A DNA stretch of 64,000 nt from Actinomycetes bacterium (GCA_021778635.1 JAJYCD010000003.1:22036-86035), one strand, 5' to 3'. Shown: positions 8,338-17,423, counted from the first letter of the stretch. The notes: a model not told the origin generated them from the sequence alone. Made by a program: numbers and translations.

Positions 8338-9473
8338 TCGTCGACCGGGATCAGATCGCGACGCTTCCCACCGTCCTGCTGCACGACCACCTCGACGGGG
8401 GTCTGCGCCCGCAGACGATCGTCGAGCTGGCGGCGCGGGCTGGTCAGGTGCTACCCACGACCGACCCGGAGGACCTCGGACGCTGGTTCACCCGCGAGGC
8501 CGGCACGGCGGTCGTCGACGGGGTCGCGACCGGTTCGCTCGAGAAGTACATCCGGACGTTCGAGGTCACTCTCGGGGTGATGCAGACGGCCGACGCGCTC
8601 CACCGCATCGCCCGGGAGGCGATCGTCGACCTCGCGGCCGACGGCGTCGTGCACGTCGAGGAGCGCTTCGCTCCCGAGCTTCACACCGCGCGCGGGCTCG
8701 GTCTGCAGGACGTCCTCGACGCGGTGCAGCAGGGGTTCGCGGACGGGGTCGCCGAAGCGGCGGCGGCGGGCCTCTCGATCACGGTCGGGACGCTGGTCAC
8801 CGCCATGCGCCAGGCCGACCGGTGGGACGAGGTGGCCGACCTCGCGCTCGCGAACCGGGACCGGGGCGTGGTCGGGTTCGACATCGCCGGACCGGAGCGG
8901 GGGTTCCCCGCGACGACGCACCTCTCGGCCTTCCAGCGACTGCGAGAGGCGAGCTTCCCGGTCACGGTCCATGCGGGTGAGGCGGACGGTCTCGGGTCGA
9001 TCGCCGCGGCGGTGCACCAGGCAGGAGCCAGCCGACTCGGTCACGGCGTCCGGATCATCGACGACATCCAGATCGATGCACCCGTCGACGCCCCGCTCCG
9101 CGACCAGGTGGCGAGCGCGCGGCTCGGACACCTCGCGCACTGGGTGCGGGACCACCAGATCGCCCTCGAGGTGTGCCCGACCTCGAACACGCAGACCGGC
9201 GCGGCACGGTCGTTCGCCGATCACCCGATCACGCTGCTGAAGCACCTGGGCTTCGCCGTGACGGTGAACACCGACAACCGTCTGCAGTCCGGCACGTCCA
9301 TGTCGCGCGAGCTGGGCGGCCTCGTCGACCAGGCAGCGTGGTCGCTCGGCGACCTGCAGGACGTCACCCTCGTCGCAGCGCGCAGCAGCTTCCTGCACCA
9401 CGACGAGCGACAGGCCCTCGTCGACCGGATCGAGGGCTCGGTCACCCGGCCGACCGGTCGGCACAGCGCGTGA
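8334..9473 (+). CDS. add: Adenosine deaminase
   Basis: Hydrolytic deamination of adenosine/deoxyadenosine to inosine/deoxyinosine in the cytosol; 379 aa. The metal-dependent hydrolase motifs are present: H17-D18-H19 in LLHDHLDGG, a [10 protein letters not shown] segment (His and catalytic Glu), SRLGHGVRI, and VNTDN near the C-terminus in place of the common NTDDP. ATG 8334 overlaps the preceding stop (ATGA). Inosine made here would be phosphorolysed by the purine nucleoside phosphorylase encoded convergently at 12.3-13.2 kb. Confidence 0.94.
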   Translation: MIVDRDQIATLPTVLLHDHLDGGLRPQTIVELAARAGQVLPTTDPEDLGRWFTREAGTAVVDGVATGSLEKYIRTFEVTLGVMQTADALHRIAREAIVDLAADGVVHVEERFAPELHTARGLGLQDVLDAVQQGFADGVAEAAAAGLSITVGTLVTAMRQADRWDEVADLALANRDRGVVGFDIAGPERGFPATTHLSAFQRLREASFPVTVHAGEADGLGSIAAAVHQAGASRLGHGVRIIDDIQIDAPVDAPLRDQVASARLGHLAHWVRDHQIALEVCPTSNTQTGAARSFADHPITLLKHLGFAVTVNTDNRLQSGTSMSRELGGLVDQAAWSLGDLQDVTLVAARSSFLHHDERQALVDRIEGSVTRPTGRHSA

Positions 9474-9549
9474 GCCGGTCGACGCGCCCGAGGACGCGAC
9501 GACGCACCCTCGGGACCACACGCAGCACCACGACGAACGGAGAGCACCA

Positions 9550-10272
9550 GTGAGCAGCACCAGCAGCCTCGACCGGACCGACCTTGCGCGGCTCGTCGAC
9601 CACACGCTCCTCAAGCCCGAGGCGACCTCCGCGGACGTTGCGGCGCTGATCGCCGAGGCGATCGCCCTGGGGACGTACTCGGTGTGCGTCTCGCCGTCCG
9701 TGCTCCCGGTCATCGTGCCGGCGGGCTCCGACCTCAAGCTCGCCACCGTCTGCGGGTTTCCGTCGGGGAAGCACCACAGCGCGATCAAGGCCGCCGAGGC
9801 GTCCCGCGCGGTGCGGGACGGCGCGCACGAGGTCGACATGGTGATCGATCTCGGAGCCGCCAAGGCAGGCGACTTCGCGTCGGTGCAGGCGGACATCGCG
9901 GCCGTGCGGGACGCGGTTCCGCACCCCACCGTGCTCAAGGTGATCATCGAGTCCGCCGCGCTGTCCGACGACGAGATCGTCGGGACCTGCCGGGCGGCCG
10001 AGGCCGCGGGGGCGGACTTCGTCAAGACGTCGACGGGCTTCCACCCGACCGGCGGCGCTACCGTCCACGCCGTCTCGCTGATGGCGGCGACCGTCGGTGG
10101 CCGGCTCGGCATCAAGGCGTCCGGGGGCATCCGAACCGCGCACGCCGCCCTCGAGATGGTGGCCGCCGGCGCGACCCGACTCGGGCTCTCCGGCACCGCT
10201 GCCGTCCTCGACGGGCTCGACGGGCTCGACGGCAGCGGCTCCGTGGCGGCCGGACCGGGCGCGGGGTACTGA
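9550..10272 (+). CDS. deoC: Deoxyribose-phosphate aldolase
   Basis: Class I aldolase splitting 2-deoxyribose-5-phosphate into glyceraldehyde-3-phosphate and acetaldehyde, the last step of deoxynucleoside degradation. 240 aa, GTG start with a GGAGAG site. The Schiff-base Lys159 is in DFVKTSTGF; Lys189 in GIKASGGIR and Asp97 in EVDMVID complete the catalytic set. The C-terminus carries a low-complexity LDGLDGLDG stretch (9-bp DNA repeats), and its final codons enter a 19-bp tandem repeat that supplies the stop. It lies 76 bases after add, the largest gap since deoA, so it may be partly uncoupled. The acetaldehyde product could feed AdhE. Confidence 0.94.
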   Translation: MSSTSSLDRTDLARLVDHTLLKPEATSADVAALIAEAIALGTYSVCVSPSVLPVIVPAGSDLKLATVCGFPSGKHHSAIKAAEASRAVRDGAHEVDMVIDLGAAKAGDFASVQADIAAVRDAVPHPTVLKVIIESAALSDDEIVGTCRAAEAAGADFVKTSTGFHPTGGATVHAVSLMAATVGGRLGIKASGGIRTAHAALEMVAAGATRLGLSGTAAVLDGLDGLDGSGSVAAGPGAGY

Positions 10273-10336
10273 GACCGACGCTGGGTACTGAGACCCACGC
10301 GGGGCACTGAGACCGACGCGGGGCACTGAGACCGAC
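10261..10336 (+). repeat. Four 19-bp tandem repeats beginning across the deoC stop
   Basis: Units at 10261-10279, 10280-10298, 10299-10317 and 10318-10336. The last two are identical; the first two differ by one to three bases. Unit 1 holds the deoC TGA. Because the period is 19, successive TGA triplets at 10270, 10289, 10308 and 10327 fall in all three frames. The repeat lies between convergent deoC and the phosphomutase gene. Confidence 0.93.
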
Positions 10337-10361
10337 GCGCCGGACCTGTTGGCCGCTCGGC

Positions 10362-10396
10362 TCGCCCCGGGCGCCCGGGTCGCCCCGGGCGCCCGG
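10362..10396. terminator. GC-only hairpin between convergent deoC and phosphomutase
   Basis: An 18-bp-period direct repeat (10362-10378 and 10380-10396) whose unit is self-complementary. The arms 10367-10379 and 10384-10396 form a perfect 13-bp stem with a 4-base loop. Each half can also fold alone through a 12-base palindrome. The position between two converging genes suggests a bidirectional terminator, though there is no T tract. The rest of 10397-10493 shows nothing recognisable. Confidence 0.6.
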
Positions 10397-10493
10397 AGAA
10401 CGTCCCGCGGGTCGAGCGAGCTCGCCGCCGAGAGGCCCTCCAGGCGCGGCGGTGCTCCGGAGACCGTGCGGCGACTGGCCGAGCCCCGTGTGC

Positions 10494-12329
10494 CTACAGG
10501 CCGAGCAGAGCGGTGAGCTCCGTCTTCAGATCGTCCAGGCGGCGACGCGCATGTCCGCGGGCGGCGCCGACCGCCTCGTCCGACGCGTCGCGCGCGAGCG
10601 GCTCGATCACCTCGAGGTAGCACTTGACCTTGGGTTCGGTGCCGCTCGGACGGATGACGACCTGCGTGTCGTCCGCCATCGTGAACCTCAACCCGTCGGT
10701 CGGCGGGAGCCCGTCGACCCCCGTCGCCAGATCGACGAGACCCGTGACGGGTGAGCCGCCGAAGGCCGTCGGCGGGGACTGGCGGATCCTCGCGACGGTC
10801 GCCGGGATCTGGTCGAGCTCCGCGAACCGGGCGGAGAGCTGGTCGGTGAGGTGGAGGTCGTGCCGACGCGCGAGGTCGTCCAGGACGTCGAGGAGCGTGC
10901 GACCCTCGGCCTTGAGCCGCGCGGCGAGCTGGGCGATCAGGAGGGCGGCGCTGATGCCGTCCTTGTCGCGCACCAGCTCGGGTGCGACGCAGTAGCCGAG
11001 CGCCTCCTCGTAGCCGAACGCCATGCCCTCGACGCGGGAGATCCACTTGAAGCCCGTGAGGGTGGCCGCGTGCCGCAGCCCGTGGTCGGCAGCGATCCGG
11101 GCGAGCAACCGCGAGGACACGATCGAGCTCGCGAGTACGGGTCGGTCGGCCGCTGCCGCCGAGCCGGGCGTCGCGACGGAGGCGAGCTGCACGGAGACGA
11201 GCTCGCCCAGGAGTGCACCGACCTCGTCGCCGTGCAGCATGCGCCATCCTTCGGCTCGCGCGCCGTCGGTGCCGTGGTGCGTCCGGGCTCGTGGGTCGCG
11301 GACCGCGACCGCACACCGGTCCGCGTCGGGGTCGTTCGCGAGCACGATGTCGGCGTTGGTCGCGTAGGCGAGCGCCAGGGCGAGGTCGATCGCACCCGGT
11401 TCCTCGGGGTTCGGGAACTGGACGGTCGGGAAGTCCGGGTCCGGATCCGCCTGCTCGGGGACGAGCATGACGTCGGTGAAACCCGCGCGGCGCAGGACGG
11501 TCGAGGCTACCCGACCGCCGACTCCGTGCAGCGGGGTCAGGATGATCCGCAGGGTCCGTGGTCCCGCATCGGCCAGGGCGACGACCGCGGCGGTGTACTC
11601 CTCGACCAGGTCGCTCCCGAGCACGGTCCAGCCGGCCGTCGCCCGAGGGACCGACGCGACGGAGTGCACCCGCGCGATCTCGGCGGCGATCGCGGCGTCG
11701 TACGGCGGGACGATCTGTGCCCCCTGACCGGCGTCCGTCACGACGCGGCCGCCGAGGTACACCTTGTAGCCGTTGTCCTGCGCCGGGTTGTGGCTCGCGG
11801 TGACCATCACCCCGGCGTCGGCATCGAGGTGACGGATCGCGTGGGCGAGCACGGGGGTCGGCAGCGGTGACGGCAGGAGGAGCGCCTCGATGCCGACCGC
11901 GGCCATGACGGCCGCCGTGTCCTCGGCGAAGCGTGCCGAGTGGTGGCGAGCGTCGTAGCCGATGACGATGCGGGGTCGGCGCTCGGCCCCGCCGAGCGCG
12001 CCGTTGAGGAACGCGGCGATCCCCGCCGCTGCGCGGATCACCACCGCCCGGTTCATCCGGTGCGGCCCACCGCCCATGATCCCGCGCAGGCCGGCGGTCC
12101 CGAACTCCAGCAACCCGCTGAAGCGGTCGGCCAGGTCGGCGCGGGCCTCGGCGACCCGAGCGCGCTGCCGAGCCGCGGGCGCGTCGTCGCCCGATGCCGG
12201 CTCCTGCACGGCGAGATCGAGCAGCGCTGCGAGCTCGTCGGCGGTGGACGGGTCGGGGTCGTCGACGATCCAGGCTCGGACCGCATCGGCCAGGCGTGGC
12301 CAGTCGTCGCGAGCGTCGGTGCTGGTCAT
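10494..12329 (-). CDS. Phospho-sugar mutase (phosphoglucomutase/phosphopentomutase type)
   Basis: Alpha-D-phosphohexomutase family enzyme, 611 aa, the length of the PGM2-like group that interconverts glucose-1,6-phosphates and often (deoxy)ribose-1- and 5-phosphate. The phosphoserine loop is TASHNP with Ser179. The metal loop NDPDADR and sugar-binding loop are visible in the middle third, and the C-terminal phosphate-binding segment reads RPSGTEPKVKCYLEV. It begins 2 bases after the punA stop, forming a two-gene operon. The neighbourhood (phosphorylases DeoA and PunA, aldolase DeoC) argues that pentose-1-phosphate is a physiological substrate; that is inference, as no separate DeoB is present here. 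Confidence 0.9.
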   Translation of the reverse strand: MTSTDARDDWPRLADAVRAWIVDDPDPSTADELAALLDLAVQEPASGDDAPAARQRARVAEARADLADRFSGLLEFGTAGLRGIMGGGPHRMNRAVVIRAAAGIAAFLNGALGGAERRPRIVIGYDARHHSARFAEDTAAVMAAVGIEALLLPSPLPTPVLAHAIRHLDADAGVMVTASHNPAQDNGYKVYLGGRVVTDAGQGAQIVPPYDAAIAAEIARVHSVASVPRATAGWTVLGSDLVEEYTAAVVALADAGPRTLRIILTPLHGVGGRVASTVLRRAGFTDVMLVPEQADPDPDFPTVQFPNPEEPGAIDLALALAYATNADIVLANDPDADRCAVAVRDPRARTHHGTDGARAEGWRMLHGDEVGALLGELVSVQLASVATPGSAAAADRPVLASSIVSSRLLARIAADHGLRHAATLTGFKWISRVEGMAFGYEEALGYCVAPELVRDKDGISAALLIAQLAARLKAEGRTLLDVLDDLARRHDLHLTDQLSARFAELDQIPATVARIRQSPPTAFGGSPVTGLVDLATGVDGLPPTDGLRFTMADDTQVVIRPSGTEPKVKCYLEVIEPLARDASDEAVGAARGHARRRLDDLKTELTALLGL

Positions 12330-12331
12330 GG

Positions 12332-13186
12332 TCAGATCCTCCGGACGATGTCGGCGAGCAGCGCACTGATGCGGGGACCGGCGGCCGCCCCTGCCTCGAT
12401 GACCTCGGCGTGCGACAGCGGCGTCGTGCCGATCCCGGCGGCGAGGTTGGTGACCAACGAGATCCCGAGGACCTCGAGGCCTGCGTGCCGTGCTGCGATC
12501 GCCTCGAGCGTGGTCGACATGCCGACGAGGTTGCCTCCGAGAACACCCGCCATGCGGACCTCGGCCGGTGTCTCGTAGTGCGGGCCACGGAACTGGACGT
12601 ACACGCCCTCCGCGAGACCGGGATCGACCTCTCGCGCGACGGACCGCAAGCGCGTCGAGTAGAGGTCGGTGAGGTCCACGAACGTCGCACCTTCGAGCGG
12701 AGACGTCGCCGTGAGGTTGATGTGGTCGCTGATCAGGACGGGCGTTCCCGGACCCCAGGACGGGTTCAGGCCGCCGCAGCCGTTCGTCAGGACGACGGCG
12801 CGAGCCCCGGTGGCGGCCGCGGTCCGCACGCCGTGGACGACGCGCCGGACGCCCTTGCCCTCGTACAGGTGGGTACGTGAGCCCAGCACGAGCGCGTGCG
12901 TCACGTCGCCGGAGCGATGGCCGGTGATCCGTATCGACCGGATCGTGCCGACGTGCCCCTCGACGGCGGGCGCGGAGAACCCCGGCACCGCGGAGCTCGT
13001 GACCTCGGCGACGGTCTCGCCGAGGAGGTCGGCCGCCCCGCCCCAGCCCGAGCCCAGGACGAGGGCGATGTCGTGGCGCGGGACACCGGTGGCATGCGCG
13101 AGGTACGCCGCGGCCTCGCGTGCCACGCGGAACGGGTCGGTCGACGCGAGGTCGAGGTCGGTGTCGGGGGAGGCAGTCACATCCAT
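12332..13186 (-). CDS. punA: Purine-nucleoside phosphorylase
   Basis: Phosphorolysis of inosine/guanosine and deoxy forms to base plus (deoxy)ribose-1-phosphate; trimeric class II PNP, 284 aa. Start ATG 13186 gives MDVTASPD; an in-frame ATG at 13333 would add 49 Arg-rich residues unlike the family. Motifs: VLGSGWGG (phosphate loop), HLYEGK, TNGCGGLNPSW, the QFRGPHYETPAEVRM signature and VGMSTTLEAIAARH. The stop is 2 bases ahead of the phosphomutase ATG. It is divergent from the LpdA-like gene with 95 bases between. Confidence 0.94.
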   Translation of the reverse strand: MDVTASPDTDLDLASTDPFRVAREAAAYLAHATGVPRHDIALVLGSGWGGAADLLGETVAEVTSSAVPGFSAPAVEGHVGTIRSIRITGHRSGDVTHALVLGSRTHLYEGKGVRRVVHGVRTAAATGARAVVLTNGCGGLNPSWGPGTPVLISDHINLTATSPLEGATFVDLTDLYSTRLRSVAREVDPGLAEGVYVQFRGPHYETPAEVRMAGVLGGNLVGMSTTLEAIAARHAGLEVLGISLVTNLAAGIGTTPLSHAEVIEAGAAAGPRISALLADIVRRI

Positions 13187-13281
13187 GTGCCCGAGGCTAG
13201 CCCGCGCGCGGCGCGCACACCTGCGCAGACGCGACGGTCGATGGGAGCGCGCCGGCTCGGAGCACGGGCGCGGACGGCACA

Positions 13282-14751
13282 ATGGGGCACGTGACCACTC
13301 CTTTCCCGGCCCCGGTGCCCGACGCCCCGGCAACCGGCTCGCAGCCTGCCCGCGTCGTGATCGTCGGTGGGGGCCCCGGCGGGTACGAGGCCGCGCTCGT
13401 GGCGCGTCGTCTCGGAGCCGCGGTGACGATCGTCGAGCAGGCGGGATGGGGGGGTGCCGCGGTGCTCACCGACGTGGTCCCCTCCAAGACGCTCATCGCG
13501 ACGGCCGAGTGGATGACGGTTGCCGAACGGGCAGGTGACCTCGGGATAGCGCTGGCCACCGGCGCCGGGGTCGCGACGGCGCCGTCGGTGGATCTCGCCG
13601 CGGTCAACGACCGGGTGCTCGCCCTGGCCGCGGCGCAGTCCGCCGACATCCGCGGTCGTCTCGAGCGTGAGGGCGTCCGGACGATCCACGGCACGGCGCG
13701 CCTCGACGGGCCGCACACCGTGGTCGTCCAGGCGCGTGGCGTCGCCGCGGGCTCCGAGGAGGTGCTTGCGGCCGACGTCGTGCTGATCGCGACGGGTGCC
13801 ACGCCCCGCGTGCTCCCGACGGCGGTCCCGGACGGCGAGCGGATCCTCACCTGGACCCAGGTCTACAACCTCCGATCGATGCCGGAGCGCCTGATCGTCG
13901 TCGGCTCGGGAGTCACGGGTGCCGAGTTCGCCGGTGCCTACCGCTCGCTCGGCTCGGAGGTCGTCCTGGTGTCGAGCCGCGATCACGTGCTGCCCGGGGA
14001 GGACGCCGACGCGGCCGCGCTGCTCGAGGAGGTCTTCACCGCGCGCGGGATGACCGTGATGGCGCGCTCGCGGGCCGAGTCGGCGATCCGGACCGCCGAC
14101 GGCGTCGAGGTCACGCTCGCGGACGGCCGCGTCGTGCGCGGCTCGCACGTCCTGATGGCGGTCGGCTCGGTGCCCAGCACCTCGGGCCTCGGCCTCGAGG
14201 AGGCCGGGGTGCGGCTGCGACCGTCCGGTCACGTCGAGGTCGACCGGGTCTCCCGCACGAGCGTGCGCGGGGTCTATGCCGCCGGTGACTGCACCGGGGT
14301 CCTCCCGCTGGCCTCGGTCGCCGCGATGCAGGGCCGCACCGCGATGTCGCACGCGCTCGGTGACGCGGTGGCGCCGATGGTGCTGCGTGACGTCGCGGCG
14401 AACATCTTCACGGCACCGGAGATCGCGACCGTCGGGTACAGCGAGAGCGACCTGGTCGCTCAGGACGTCCCGTACGTCACGACGATGCTGCCGCTCGCGC
14501 GCAACCCTCGCGCCAAGATGCTCGGTGTGCGCGAGGGGTTCGTGAAGCTGTTCGCCCACCCGCTCTCGGGCGTCGTGCTCGGCGGCGTCGTGGTGGCGCC
14601 GCAGGCGAGCGAGCTCGTGTTCCCGATCACCCTCGCGGTGTCCCACCGGATGACCGTCGACGACATCGCGTCGGCGTTCACGGTGTACCCGTCGCTCTCG
14701 GGGTCGATCGCCGAGGTCGCGCGCATGCTGCACCGCGTGGACGAGCGCTGA
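13282..14751 (+). CDS. LpdA-like flavoprotein (NAD(P)H-quinone reductase type)
   Basis: FAD-dependent member of the pyridine nucleotide-disulfide reductase family, 489 aa from ATG 13282; GTG 13291 is an equally plausible start and neither has a strong ribosome site. The FAD-binding VVIVGGGPGGYEAALVARR is near residue 25, the NAD motif VVGSGVTGAEFA in the middle, and VYAAGDCTG before the dimerisation domain. The usual redox-active CxxxxC is absent: the equivalent segment reads GWGGAAVLTDVVPSKT, as in mycobacterial LpdA (Rv3303c). It is therefore not a lipoamide dehydrogenase. Quinone reduction is the likely role by homology. Confidence 0.88.
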   Translation: MGHVTTPFPAPVPDAPATGSQPARVVIVGGGPGGYEAALVARRLGAAVTIVEQAGWGGAAVLTDVVPSKTLIATAEWMTVAERAGDLGIALATGAGVATAPSVDLAAVNDRVLALAAAQSADIRGRLEREGVRTIHGTARLDGPHTVVVQARGVAAGSEEVLAADVVLIATGATPRVLPTAVPDGERILTWTQVYNLRSMPERLIVVGSGVTGAEFAGAYRSLGSEVVLVSSRDHVLPGEDADAAALLEEVFTARGMTVMARSRAESAIRTADGVEVTLADGRVVRGSHVLMAVGSVPSTSGLGLEEAGVRLRPSGHVEVDRVSRTSVRGVYAAGDCTGVLPLASVAAMQGRTAMSHALGDAVAPMVLRDVAANIFTAPEIATVGYSESDLVAQDVPYVTTMLPLARNPRAKMLGVREGFVKLFAHPLSGVVLGGVVVAPQASELVFPITLAVSHRMTVDDIASAFTVYPSLSGSIAEVARMLHRVDER

Positions 14752-14806
14752 CCCGTCCTGTCTCGACGGTGCCCGGGTCGGTCGGCGCGCCGCCGCGCGC
14801 GAGTCG

Positions 14807-14846
14807 CTGACCGGCTTCCGCGACGGACGGTGACCGTGCCGGTCAG
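14807..14846. terminator. Hairpin between convergent genes
   Basis: The inverted arms 14807-14815 and 14838-14846 (9 bp, perfect) enclose 22 bases that can pair partly. The downstream arm includes the stop codon of the minus-strand membrane/EEP gene. It lies between two converging genes, so a bidirectional terminator is plausible. Confidence 0.45.
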
Positions 14847-16849
14847 GGCCCGGCCGTCACGGTCGTGACGACCGGGAGGTGGTCGGAGGTCCGTGGGCCG
14901 GTCAGGACCGAGGAGTCGGAGAAGGTGACCTGCTGCCCGAGGACCCAGTCGATCCGGACCTCGGGCGCGACGCTCGGCGAGGTCAGCGAGGCCGCCCCCG
15001 CGGACCCTCCGGCGACGTCGAGAGCGCTGGACCAGCCGGCTCCGGTGAGAGTCTCGATCTCGACCGACCCGGGCCCGGCGTTCAGGTCGCCGCCGATCAC
15101 CCGCGCGACGGTGCCCGGTTGAGTCGCGAGCAGGGCGGTGATCTCCGTGAGGCGCGTCGCGGTGTTCCCGGCGCGGTGCTGGAGGTGGACCGAGGTCACC
15201 CGCAGCGGCGTCCCGCTCCGGAGCGTGACCGTTGCCGAGATCGCGGACCTCTGCTGGGGTCCCTCCCCGTAGGGAAGCGGCGTGGTCGTGACGTCGGACA
15301 GGGCGTAGCGGGACAGGACGACGTTCCCGAACTGGCGATCGGCCGCCGGGACGAACACCATCTGCATGGCCAGCCGGTGGGACAGCCAGGTGGCCACGTC
15401 GGCGCCGCCGCCCATGACCCAGCCGCGCGAGACCTCCTGGAGCGTGACGACGTCCGGGTGCTGCGCCTCGATCGTCCGGGCGATCAGCTCGAGGTCCACG
15501 GAGGTCTCGGGGGAGACGCCGTAGTGCAGGTTCCAGTCGAGGAGCCGGACCGACGGGCTCGTGCTCGCCGTCGGCGCGGCCTCCGTCGGAGCGCAGACCC
15601 ACAGTCCGATCACCGTCAGCCCGACCGAGGGAAGGACCAGCAGCCGGAGCGGGTTGATCGTCACCGGGACCCGGTCCGGCCTGATCGTGCCCGACCCGGA
15701 GGGCGCCCCGGCCGGTCCGGTCGCGAGGCCGCCGGGCGGCGCGGGCGTGCGCAGACGCAGCCCGGCGCCGGCGACCGTGACGGCGGCCGCGACGACGACC
15801 CAGGCGTTCGGGAAGCCGAGCGGGACGTCGTAGTCGAGCTGGTACCCGAGGAGGGGAAGGATCGTCCCGAGACCGATCACGCCGCTCACGAGGGCGGTGC
15901 GGGAGAGGGTCGGCGGCGCGGATCGGCGGCTTCCGAGCGCGGTCGCGAGGGTGACCGCCGCCGCGGCCTCGGCGATCGCCAACCAGATGAGCACCACCGG
16001 TCCGTGCGACCAGAAGGTGCCCGCGATCGCGACCGGGAGCAGGATCGAGCTCGCGATGCGGAACCCGGCGGTGAGCCTGGTCGGCGAGAGCAGGAGGAGG
16101 AACCCGACCGCCGCCATGACGACGAGCGCGCCGCCGGCCCAGGGGAGCCGGGTGCCGTCCTGGGACGAGGCGAACGCCGGGTTCGCGAGCATCATCGTCG
16201 CGAGGGCGACGTACGGCCCGAGGACCCACAGCCGCCGTGGGCGGCCGCCGACGACCTCGCTGCCGACCAGGCGTGCGAGCAGGATCGCGCCGACCACGAG
16301 CACCGCGGTCACCGTCCAGCCGAGAGGGGTGTGACGCCAGTAGGCGTCCCACGTCCCGAGCGCCAGCTGGAGACCGACGCTGAGCCCGATGCCGAGCGTC
16401 AGGCCGAGGGCGGCCTGGTGCCCGCCGTTGGGACGTGCGGCGACGAACGCCACCGTGAGAGTCAGCACCGCGACCGCCAGCGCGGCGGCCGCCAGCCCGA
16501 GCCCGAACCGCAGCCCGCCGTCGACGGCCTGGACCACGAGCCGCAGCGCGCCGAGGGCGCCGACGCCGGCGAGCACGACCCGACCGGACGGGAAGCCGGA
16601 GGTCCGGCCCGTCGAGGACCGCGAGCCGGCGACGACGAGGAGGACCGTCGCGAGGAGCGCGGGAGCCACATAGGTCACGACGGCGGCGGACGCCGCGGGC
16701 AACGTTCCCGACGCGAAGGCCCGGTCCAGCAGTGCGCCGCTCGACCGGACGAGCTCGAGGGTCGAGGTCGTGACGACGGCCACGAGCGAGAGGCGTGTCG
16801 CGACGCCGCGATCCGGTGGGCTCGTCAGGTCGATCGCATCGGTGCTCAC
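14843..16849 (-). CDS. Multi-pass membrane protein with C-terminal endonuclease/exonuclease/phosphatase domain
   Basis: A 668-aa protein. Residues about 20-400 form some ten hydrophobic segments with Gly/Ala/Val-rich helices. The C-terminal ~240 residues are an EEP domain: LLDWNLHYG, VVTLQEVSRGW (metal Glu), IGGDLNAGPG, a DWVLGQQ and the closing SDHLPVVTTV. The catalytic metal site therefore looks complete and would face outside if the helix count is even. GTG 16849 is chosen; GTG 16858 is a 3-codon-longer option and upstream Met codons give an Arg-rich extension. It follows the efeB remnant by 17 bases on the same strand. The substrate is unknown; phosphodiester or phospholipid head groups are possible. 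Confidence 0.8.
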   Translation of the reverse strand: MSTDAIDLTSPPDRGVATRLSLVAVVTTSTLELVRSSGALLDRAFASGTLPAASAAVVTYVAPALLATVLLVVAGSRSSTGRTSGFPSGRVVLAGVGALGALRLVVQAVDGGLRFGLGLAAAALAVAVLTLTVAFVAARPNGGHQAALGLTLGIGLSVGLQLALGTWDAYWRHTPLGWTVTAVLVVGAILLARLVGSEVVGGRPRRLWVLGPYVALATMMLANPAFASSQDGTRLPWAGGALVVMAAVGFLLLLSPTRLTAGFRIASSILLPVAIAGTFWSHGPVVLIWLAIAEAAAAVTLATALGSRRSAPPTLSRTALVSGVIGLGTILPLLGYQLDYDVPLGFPNAWVVVAAAVTVAGAGLRLRTPAPPGGLATGPAGAPSGSGTIRPDRVPVTINPLRLLVLPSVGLTVIGLWVCAPTEAAPTASTSPSVRLLDWNLHYGVSPETSVDLELIARTIEAQHPDVVTLQEVSRGWVMGGGADVATWLSHRLAMQMVFVPAADRQFGNVVLSRYALSDVTTTPLPYGEGPQQRSAISATVTLRSGTPLRVTSVHLQHRAGNTATRLTEITALLATQPGTVARVIGGDLNAGPGSVEIETLTGAGWSSALDVAGGSAGAASLTSPSVAPEVRIDWVLGQQVTFSDSSVLTGPRTSDHLPVVTTVTAGP

Positions 16850-16866
16850 GGCCGTCACGCTACCGC

Positions 16867-17157
16867 TCAGACGAGCGGTCCTTCGCCGATGAACGCGCCG
16901 TCTGGGTCGGTGAGATCGGCGCCGTACGGAACCCTGCGTGGCACGGCCCACAGCCGCGACCCGATGTGCCGGAGGTATTCGGACTGCGCGTCGTCCCGGG
17001 CGAGCGAGGTCGGCATCGGGATGTCGTGCGTGCGCGGGTCCCGCAGGTGGACGAGGAAGACCGGCCCCGCGTCGAGATGACCGAGGCCGTCGGCAGCGCG
17101 CGCGAGATCTCGGACCTCGCCGGTGGTCAGCTCGGTGCAGGCCGGGAAGCCCGACGC
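16867..17157 (-). pseudogene. C-terminal remnant of EfeB-type Dyp peroxidase
   Basis: Reading 17157 down to the TGA at 16867-16869 gives about 96 residues whose second half resembles the C-terminus of EfeB/DyP peroxidases. DGLGHLDAGPVFLVHLRDPR, then IPMPTSLARDDAQSEYLRHI and SRLWAVP match the family order LDxGLxFxxxxxD ... IPxQxxLA ... LNEYxxxxGSxxFAxP. No start codon or N-terminal heme domain precedes it; this frame simply runs into the efeO remnant, which uses another frame. The heme-binding half (about 300 residues) is missing. The assignment is by eye and needs a profile search; an alternative is an unrelated short protein. Confidence 0.6.
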
Positions 17158-17423
17158 CGTGCGATGCGTGTCGGCACGGTCTGGACGTCGGCGAAGCGCG
17201 CGTCCGCCGTCACCGTCAGGGAGGTGCGGAAGCCGTCTCCCGACATCCCCGGCACGCAGGACCCGACGTACGTGCCCGGCGGCACGTTCACGACGAGCTC
17301 ACGCGTGGTACCGGGCCCGACGTTCTCGACCTCGGCGAGGACGGCGACGACCGCCGCACCGACCAGGCCTGGCGGGTCAGTCGCGCCCCCGTGCCTCGCT
17401 CGGTCGCGGCGCGACGCCGTCAT
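17127..17423 (-). pseudogene. Fragment of EfeO cupredoxin domain
   Basis: A 98-aa reading frame. Residues about 24-65 (VAEVENVGPGT-like segment, then NVPPGTYVGSCVPGMSGDGF) match the end of the EfeO cupredoxin domain. The signal peptide and first beta strands are missing at the N-terminus and the whole M75 peptidase-like domain is missing at the C-terminus, replaced by an Arg-rich tail. ATG 17423 overlaps the efeU stop (ATGA), so the original translational coupling survives. Intact EfeO is about 280-400 aa. I read it as a deletion relic; a functional mini-cupredoxin cannot be excluded but there is no export signal. Confidence 0.65.

Noticed and set aside
9442..12690. 1082-codon open frame on the minus strand across deoC and overlapping the phosphomutase and punA
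   Set aside because: Arg/Pro/Gly-rich translation with no motif; it is an off-frame shadow caused by high GC third-position bias. The same holds for the long minus-strand frames at 3879-6101, 40177-43395 and 53753-56143.
16867..17423. Intact small cupredoxin plus separate small enzyme instead of pseudogenes
   Set aside because: The cupredoxin part has no export signal and lacks its first strands; the second frame has no start codon. Kept as remnants, with moderate confidence.
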